Below are positions 1-5,424 of a DNA stretch of 16,447 bases, piece by piece (the first letter of the stretch is position 1; every line of letters begins with the position of its first letter). A model generated the notes under the pieces. That model searched no databases, had not been told where the DNA came from, and saw nothing but the letters and a program-made list of their open reading frames with translations. Position numbers and translations under genes: made by a program. This DNA comes from Deltaproteobacteria bacterium. Its GTDB lineage: Bacteria; Desulfobacterota; GWC2-55-46. Where the stretch lies: positions 1 through 16,447 of the forward strand of contig JAUSLB010000025.1 of the NCBI GenBank assembly GCA_030646655.1. The letters are read 5' to 3'.

Positions 1-34
1 CCTATCAGGTTGCGGCTTGAAGCAACCTGATAAA
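1..34. repeat. Edge copy of a palindromic repeat (copy A), inside the end of the lipoprotein gene
   Basis: Bases 1-29 are identical to 1976-2004 in the same orientation. After one mismatch (a30 versus c2005) the match continues for four bases (31-34 versus 2006-2009), so 33 of 34 positions agree. The unit is an inverted repeat. Bases 3-13 pair with 22-32 in an 11-bp stem with an 8-base loop, and the second copy has one stem mismatch. It may continue past the left edge. It supplies the last ten or so codons and the stop of the minus-strand lipoprotein ORF, which suggests that it inserted there. Confidence 0.8.
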
Positions 35-496
35 CAGCGTAAGGCCGAAGGCGCTGAAGCGCGTGGACTGCCTCTGCTGGAAGTTAATGAGCCTCGGCTG
101 GAGGAAGTATTTGGCCCCGATCGCGTCGCCGAGCTTTTTAAGCCTCGCCTTATCGAGAATCCCTGTAGAGGCGTACGCCTTGAGCATCTCGGCGTAGTCG
201 CCTGTGTAGCCTACCCTATTGATGGTGCTTAGGCTCTGCCAGTAAGGAACGACCTTTATGTCCGGGCGCTCGCTCCTTATCGCCTCCTCTACAAACTCTC
301 CTAATAGCTTCCTGTACTCGATGTTGCTCTCGCCGTCCGTGGCGGTAAGCAGGCCTACCGTCTCTCCGTTATTTATCTCCTTAAACCCGGGTGAGCGGTA
401 CGACTCCCTTACGTTGAAATTGGCCTGTTGCAGCGGGCCAGTGCAGGATACAGCCGAAAATAACAGCAACAGCGTTACGACGGCTCTTTTTATCAT
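5..496 (-). CDS. Putative lipoprotein, 3' end probably altered by a repeat
   Basis: The ORF encodes 163 aa. It starts with a basic and hydrophobic segment (MIKR, then a Val/Leu stretch) ending in AVSC, a plausible lipobox with Cys18 as the lipidated residue. An exported, membrane-anchored lipoprotein is therefore likely. The rest (about residues 60-150) looks like a soluble alpha/beta domain of the kind found in uncharacterised bacterial lipoproteins; no function can be assigned. The residues after FSAFGLT (about 148-154) are encoded by the repeat at bases 1-34, and the TGA stop lies at 5-7 inside it. The natural C-terminus has probably been lost or replaced, so this could be a pseudogene. 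No clear Shine-Dalgarno sequence precedes the ATG at 494-496. It is the last of three minus-strand genes after nth and the glutaredoxin-like gene, about 108 bases after the latter. Confidence 0.6.
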   Translation of the reverse strand: MIKRAVVTLLLLFSAVSCTGPLQQANFNVRESYRSPGFKEINNGETVGLLTATDGESNIEYRKLLGEFVEEAIRSERPDIKVVPYWQSLSTINRVGYTGDYAEMLKAYASTGILDKARLKKLGDAIGAKYFLQPRLINFQQRQSTRFSAFGLTLFIRLLQAAT

Positions 497-580
497 GATG
501 GTTATTTGATTGATATGCGAGCATACGTCCAGATGTTTGGCGGCTGTTTGGCTTCGTTTTTGCCGTGCCCTGCTTTTTTT

Positions 581-600
581 GACCGGCAGACCTGCCGGCC
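581..600 (-). promoter_or_regulatory. Probable bacterial SECIS hairpin for the C-terminal UGA
   Basis: On the minus strand, bases 600-593 (GGCCGGCA) pair with 588-581 (UGCCGGUC) in an 8-bp stem with one G-U pair and a GGUC tip. The decamer GCAGGUCUGC at the tip equals, from memory, the apical part of the E. coli fdhF SECIS recognised by SelB. The GGUC tip begins 22 bases after the UGA at 614-616, within the spacing bacterial SECIS elements use (fdhF has about 19). The hairpin lies almost entirely 3' of the UAA stop (605-607), as required if the Sec codon is third from last. It is followed by A residues, not U, on the transcript, so it is not a terminator. Confidence 0.75.
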
Positions 601-604
601 TCTT

Positions 605-829
605 TTAGACCCCTCAGGTCCCTCCGTAGCCGACGATAACCGAGCCGCCCTCGACGATTACCGGCACGCTCCGTCTGCCGCCGCTTAATCGCAGCATCAT
701 CTCCATATTCTCAGGAGATGCCTTTACGTTCACATACTCTACGTCGAAACCCTTTTTTGCGTACTCCTCACGGGCAGCGTTTGTGTAGGGTCAGGTATCC
801 TTGCCGTATATTATTACTTTCTCCCGCAC
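605..829 (-). CDS. Glutaredoxin-like selenoprotein with two in-frame UGA codons (Uxx-star type)
   Basis: Reading UGA as selenocysteine (U) gives 74 aa from GTG (827-829) to TAA (605-607). It begins MREKVIIYGKDTUPYTNAA, continues through SGGRRSVPVIVEGG (residues 49-62) and ends GYGGTUGV-stop. This is a compact glutaredoxin/thioredoxin fold: beta strand VIIYG, active site T-U-P-Y-T at the usual CPYT place (U13), and the cis-Pro motif SVPVIV. The second U is residue 72, followed by two residues and the stop, matching what I recall as the Uxx-star glutaredoxin-like (seleno)protein family. The expected role is thiol/selenol redox chemistry in the cytoplasm. The UGA codons are at 791-793 and 614-616; the second has a strong SECIS at 581-600. 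A G-rich SD-like stretch precedes the GTG. The gene lies 128 bases after nth. Ordinary gene callers would miss it or call two fragments. Confidence 0.8.
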
Positions 830-885
830 CGTGGATCCCCCCTTTGCAGAGATTTTCACAAAAGGACTTTTATATATTATAGCCC

Positions 886-914
886 ATTATCCCCGGCCAC
901 GCCGGAAGGAACAA
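886..914 (-). promoter_or_regulatory. Possible promoter for the glutaredoxin-like gene
   Basis: On the minus strand TTGTTC (914-909), a 17-base spacer and GATAAT (891-886) form a moderate sigma70-like match. It lies about 57 bases upstream of the GTG start at 829. An overlapping TATAAT at 881-876 has no good -35. A 5-bp hairpin (893-897 with 901-905) sits in the spacer. This is suggestive only; the gene could also be read through from nth. Confidence 0.35.
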
Positions 915-957
915 ACAAATTTTAATATTATCATCAACTATTAAAGATTTACAAGGG

Positions 958-1614
958 CTATCTTCGCCTGTTAACCCCAACCCTCTTGCAGGGCTTATAT
1001 ATCCTGCACCTGCCGCAGAAAGGCGAGACAGGGGTGCAGATATTCTGGCCGTAGGCGACCAAGAGGTCGTTTATCATTATCCAGTACCTTCTGTCGAGCT
1101 TGTATCTTAACTTAAGCTCAGTCTCCTCAGGAGTTTTCGACTTGATGAAACCCCAGCGGTTGGTGATCCTGTGGACATGGGTGTCAACGCATATGCCGGG
1201 CTTGCCGAAGCCCATAGTGACGACGAGGTTCGCTGTCTTCCTCCCAACGCCCTTTAATTTCAAAAGCTCCCCGATCGTGTCCGGCACCTTCGAGCCGTTC
1301 TTTACAAGCTCGTCAGAGATATTTTTTATGGTGCGCGCCTTTGTCCTGAAAAAGCCGGCGGGGTATATCGCCTCTTCTATAGTCTTATAATCAAGGGAGG
1401 CGAGAGCCTCCGGCGTGCCGGCCAAGTTAAAAAGGCGGGTGGAGGCCTCCCGCGTGGTTGCGTCCTTTGTCCTTAGCGAGATTATGCACGAGATGAGCAC
1501 CTTAAAAGGGTCTTTCCTTTTCTCAAGCGCGACCTCGGTGACATAGGGCGGCTTGAACCTCTTATATTCCTCTTTAAGTATTTTTATTACGGCGGGGATG
1601 TCTTTTCGCAGCAT
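958..1614 (-). CDS. nth: Endonuclease III-type DNA glycosylase/AP lyase
   Basis: This 218-aa HhH-GPD enzyme removes oxidised pyrimidines and cleaves the abasic site in base excision repair. The helix-hairpin-helix reads LKGVGRKTANLVV (about 120-132), with Lys126 in the position of the catalytic lysine. The aspartate of the GPD motif is Asp144 in CVDTHVHR. The C-terminal [4Fe-4S] motif is C193-X6-C200-X2-C203-X5-C209, the standard EndoIII spacing. The front of the domain reads ISCIISLRTKDATTREAS rather than the E. coli style LSAQTTD, so it is of a variant type seen in some archaea and deep-branching bacteria (from memory). Length fits the family (about 210). It is the first gene of a minus-strand set, has no strong Shine-Dalgarno sequence, and follows the stem-loop-rich gap. 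Confidence 0.9.
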   Translation of the reverse strand: MLRKDIPAVIKILKEEYKRFKPPYVTEVALEKRKDPFKVLISCIISLRTKDATTREASTRLFNLAGTPEALASLDYKTIEEAIYPAGFFRTKARTIKNISDELVKNGSKVPDTIGELLKLKGVGRKTANLVVTMGFGKPGICVDTHVHRITNRWGFIKSKTPEETELKLRYKLDRRYWIMINDLLVAYGQNICTPVSPFCGRCRIYKPCKRVGVNRRR

Positions 1615-1856
1615 CGGATGATGATACTATTTCAGGATTGAAATTTAAAAGGATAATTCTTTTTATTGACTTTACTAATATTAATACAGGGTGATGTCTT
1701 TTGACAGCATAATACCTAATACTATTTCAAAAGAGAAAAAGAGGTTTTTTAAAAAAATGTCTCATAGGTTGCAGCGACCGTAGGGATGGAGGGTGCTATG
1801 CGCACGGCAAATTCCGAAACCCGGCACATGTTAGTAAGCTTTCTTTATCTAACAGG
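1615..1856. other. AT-rich intergenic stretch upstream of nth, no gene seen
   Basis: No convincing coding region is present on either strand. An 11-base direct repeat (atactatttca) occurs at 1624-1634 and 1719-1729. The segment 1798-1808 (tgcgcacggca) also occurs at 11611-11621 in the other hairpin-rich intergenic region. No promoter with both boxes at good spacing could be picked out for nth. Confidence 0.5.
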
Positions 1857-2233
1857 ATGCTGAAAAAGTCCGTCCTGGACTTTTTCAGCCACGCTTTGGC
1901 CGGGCTGCCTCCGTCCAATCCTTACAAATTGCTCGACTTTTCGGTCTCGCAATTTGGCAATCCTTCCATGGATTGCCTATCAGGTTGCGGCTTGAAGCAA
2001 CCTGCTAAAATAGGTTCGCATAAGAACCGCCCGCCTTTAGGGGCGAGCGAGCCGGGCAAGAATTAGGGCGCGCAACGGCCTTGGGCGGCGAGCGAGGTGG
2101 AAGGAGGATGCAGGAAGCCATTTATTTTGCAGGATAGCAAAATAAAATTTTGCGCCGCAGGCGCGAAAGCCCGAAGGGTCGAGTCCAGGGATGGACGAGA
2201 TCACCCTATGCCCAAAAGCGCCCTAAAGGGCGC
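1857..2233. repeat. Array of consecutive short stem-loops, non-coding
   Basis: At least eight inverted repeats follow one another with little sequence between some of them. They are: 1859-1871 with 1877-1889 (13 bp, 5-base loop); 1925-1932 with 1949-1956 (8 bp); 1956-1963 with 1970-1977 (8 bp, sharing base 1956 with the previous one); 1981-1988 with 1997-2004 (8 bp, copy B of the repeat at the window start); 2013-2017 with 2024-2028 (5 bp); 2121-2130 with 2137-2146 (10 bp); 2152-2156 with 2160-2164 (5 bp); 2218-2223 with 2228-2233 (6 bp). The stems differ in sequence, so this is not a simple tandem repeat. The open frames here have no recognisable protein content. It resembles a composite palindromic or MITE-like intergenic element; no transposase is near. 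Confidence 0.7.
1976..2009. repeat. Copy B of the palindromic repeat found at the window start
   Basis: This segment matches bases 1-34 at 33 of 34 positions in the same orientation. The hairpin 1981-1988/1997-2004 is conserved. Here it is embedded in the stem-loop array, so the array probably shows the internal context of the element whose edge is seen at base 1. Confidence 0.8.
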
Positions 2234-2265
2234 AAAAGGGCCTTTGACAAGGAAAATTTTTGAAA

Positions 2266-2304
2266 ATAAAAACGGGCGGCCCCCTGTGGATGGGGCCGCC
2301 CGTT
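2266..2304 (-). terminator. Intrinsic terminator after groEL
   Basis: A perfect 13-bp stem (2271-2283 with 2292-2304) has the 8-base loop 2284-2291. On the minus strand the stem is followed by a U-rich run (complement of the A-rich bases 2262-2270). It lies about 40 bases after the groEL stop. The core and loop are almost the same as the terminator at 11477-11511. Confidence 0.9.
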
Positions 2305-2345
2305 GCTTTACGCCTTGCTTTCCCTTGTGAAAGGAAGGGATTATC

Positions 2346-4016
<1,671 letters not shown>

Positions 4017-4028
4017 TTAAAAGGCGTC

Positions 4029-4316
4029 TTACTTCTCCACGATGCCGAGGATGTCCTCTTCCCTCATAATAAGGAACTCCTCGCCCTCGACCTTGATCTC
4101 CGTGCCGGCGTACTTGCTGAAGATTATCCTGTCGTTCACCTTCACGCCGAGCGGGTGTATCTTTCCGTCCTCGGTTTTGCCCGGGCCTACTGCTATGACC
4201 TTTCCCTCAGCCGGGGTCTCTTTTGCCGACTCCGGGATTATGATGCCGCCTTTGGTCTTCTCATCCTCGGCAAGCCTTTTTACGATCACGCGGTCATGAA
4301 GCGGTTTAATCTTCAT
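4029..4316 (-). CDS. groES: Co-chaperonin GroES (Hsp10)
   Basis: This 95-aa protein is the heptameric lid of the GroEL cage. It begins [13 protein letters not shown] and continues with [20 protein letters not shown], whose GGIII-containing segment is the mobile loop that docks on GroEL. It then shows VIAVGPG and the typical ending EEDILGIVE. Length is normal for the family. The ATG at 4314-4316 is preceded on the minus strand by the strong SD AAGGAGGAAG. It is the first gene of the groESL operon, with groEL following 42 bases later. Confidence 0.97.
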   Translation of the reverse strand: MKIKPLHDRVIVKRLAEDEKTKGGIIIPESAKETPAEGKVIAVGPGKTEDGKIHPLGVKVNDRIIFSKYAGTEIKVEGEEFLIMREEDILGIVEK

Positions 4317-4389
4317 AGAATCACTTCCTCCTTAAGTTTATGGTTATTTTTCCCGATATTAGGCTTAGACAGGATGTTTTGTGTAGATA

Positions 4390-4418
4390 AATATATGGCC
4401 CACTTCTTACTTTGTCAA
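4390..4418 (-). promoter_or_regulatory. Sigma70-type promoter of groESL
   Basis: On the minus strand TTGACA (4418-4413), a 17-base spacer and TATATT (4395-4390) make a near-consensus promoter. Transcription should start near 4383, giving a leader of roughly 65 bases before groES. The CIRCE operator ends 7 bases upstream of the -35. Confidence 0.85.
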
Positions 4419-4425
4419 GTGAATT

Positions 4426-4452
4426 TTAGCACTCTTAGCCTCTGAGTGCTAA
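4426..4452. promoter_or_regulatory. CIRCE operator (HrcA binding site)
   Basis: The sequence is the exact CIRCE consensus ttagcactc (4426-4434), 9 bases, gagtgctaa (4444-4452). HrcA binds this inverted repeat and represses chaperonin genes until heat or misfolding inactivates it. It sits just upstream of the groESL -35. No hrcA gene is in the window. Confidence 0.97.
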
Positions 4453-4542
4453 ACTATTTGAATTTTTTAAGTTTTCACACAAAAGCAAGAGCTGTGGAGC
4501 ATCGGGTTTGAATTAAAATTTTCTTTTGTAAGTAGATTTCAC

Positions 4543-4571
4543 TTGTCATGGAAATCTGGAATAAGTATAAT
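4543..4571 (+). promoter_or_regulatory. Sigma70-type promoter for the gene at 4680
   Basis: TTGTCA (4543-4548), a 17-base spacer and a perfect TATAAT (4566-4571) point rightward. A tandem 9-base repeat (taatgtaac twice, 4572-4589) begins immediately after the -10. The transcript leader to the ATG would be about 100 bases. Together with the divergent groESL promoter it fills the 363-base gap. Confidence 0.75.
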
Positions 4572-4679
4572 TAATGTAACTAATGTAACTTAAGTCACAG
4601 AGGCGGGTGCTAAAATAATAGTAGGGGGCGTTCGGGTACACGCTGGGGGCTGAAATGGTAAACGCGAAGGAGGTTGCCT

Positions 4680-5249
4680 ATGCTCACGGACATAAAGCCC
4701 ATCGAACACTTCAAAGACCTGGTAGGCACTGCCATTAAAAGGCAGAAGGTCAATACGAACGAGTTGGCCGAGTTCTACCTCTCAAGCCTTCTTGCCAACT
4801 TCATCTTATCCGAAAGGCTCAGCCCTGAGCCGCTCGCTATCACCTACATAAAGGCCTTAGGCGCCGGAAGAGCGGCCCAGCTCCGGCAGATGAGGCAGCT
4901 CGGCGACCTATCGCTCTTCACGTCAGGCTTTTTCTCGGACAGCTTAAAAAGAAAGACCGTTGATCTCGACTACTACATGGCGATGGGGGCCTCCTCGTAC
5001 AGCTATGTGGCGGCGATCCATAAAGAGGACAATACGGCCCTCGCCTCGCTGTTCTTAGAGCTCGCCTCGAAGTTCAGCGCCTTCGTCGATGTGCTTACGG
5101 AGGTAAGCGAGCGGAGCAGGCTCACCTCTTCAAAGGACATCCTCAGGGTCTATGAGCGGTGGCTCCGCACAAAGAGCAAGCATGCCGAAAGGCTTCTGCG
5201 CGACCTCGGCATAGAGCCCTACAAGGTAAGCACAAAGACGCTCCAGTAA
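4680..5249 (+). CDS. Conserved hypothetical helical protein, 189 aa
   Basis: I do not recognise a named family. The protein is soluble, has no Cys, no signal peptide and no membrane segment, and its composition suggests a mainly alpha-helical fold. Noticeable segments are ELAEFYLSSLLANFILSE (about 28-45), LSLFTSGFFSDSLKRK (about 77-92) and VDLDYYMAMGASSYSYVA (about 94-111). From memory, similar segments occur in uncharacterised deltaproteobacterial and myxobacterial proteins. The start is fixed by a strong SD (gaaggagg, 4666-4673) six bases before the ATG at 4680; an in-frame TTG two codons upstream overlaps the SD region and is unlikely. It has its own promoter and stands alone between divergent groESL and uvrA. 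Confidence 0.85.
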   Translation: MLTDIKPIEHFKDLVGTAIKRQKVNTNELAEFYLSSLLANFILSERLSPEPLAITYIKALGAGRAAQLRQMRQLGDLSLFTSGFFSDSLKRKTVDLDYYMAMGASSYSYVAAIHKEDNTALASLFLELASKFSAFVDVLTEVSERSRLTSSKDILRVYERWLRTKSKHAERLLRDLGIEPYKVSTKTLQ

Positions 5250-5424
5250 CAGACGCGATAAACCCTGCCTTTCCCCTCTCCTTCAAAAGGGGACGCAACC
5301 TCTTTTTCCCTTCTGGAATTAATCCCCCGATTCGGTTATAATTGATAGTTACACTTCTGTCTTTTTAAGCCCTACTGCTTAACGGCTTTTAAAAGTGCCT
5401 GAATGGGCGAACGGGATTAAAATT

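Noticed and set aside
791..793. UGA in the glutaredoxin-like frame as a pseudogene mutation
   Set aside because: Both UGAs fall at redox-residue positions and the rest of the frame is intact, which favours Sec over random decay, although it is not proven.
1857..2010. CRISPR array or IS end
   Set aside because: There are no regularly spaced direct repeats and no cas or transposase gene; stems differ from each other.
5337..5342. TATAAT as a uvrA promoter
   Set aside because: No acceptable -35 at 16-18 bases; left as unproven.
5395..5424. GTG start for uvrA ten codons upstream
   Set aside because: No ribosome binding site precedes it, while the ATG at 5425 has ggga upstream and gives a normal UvrA N-terminus.
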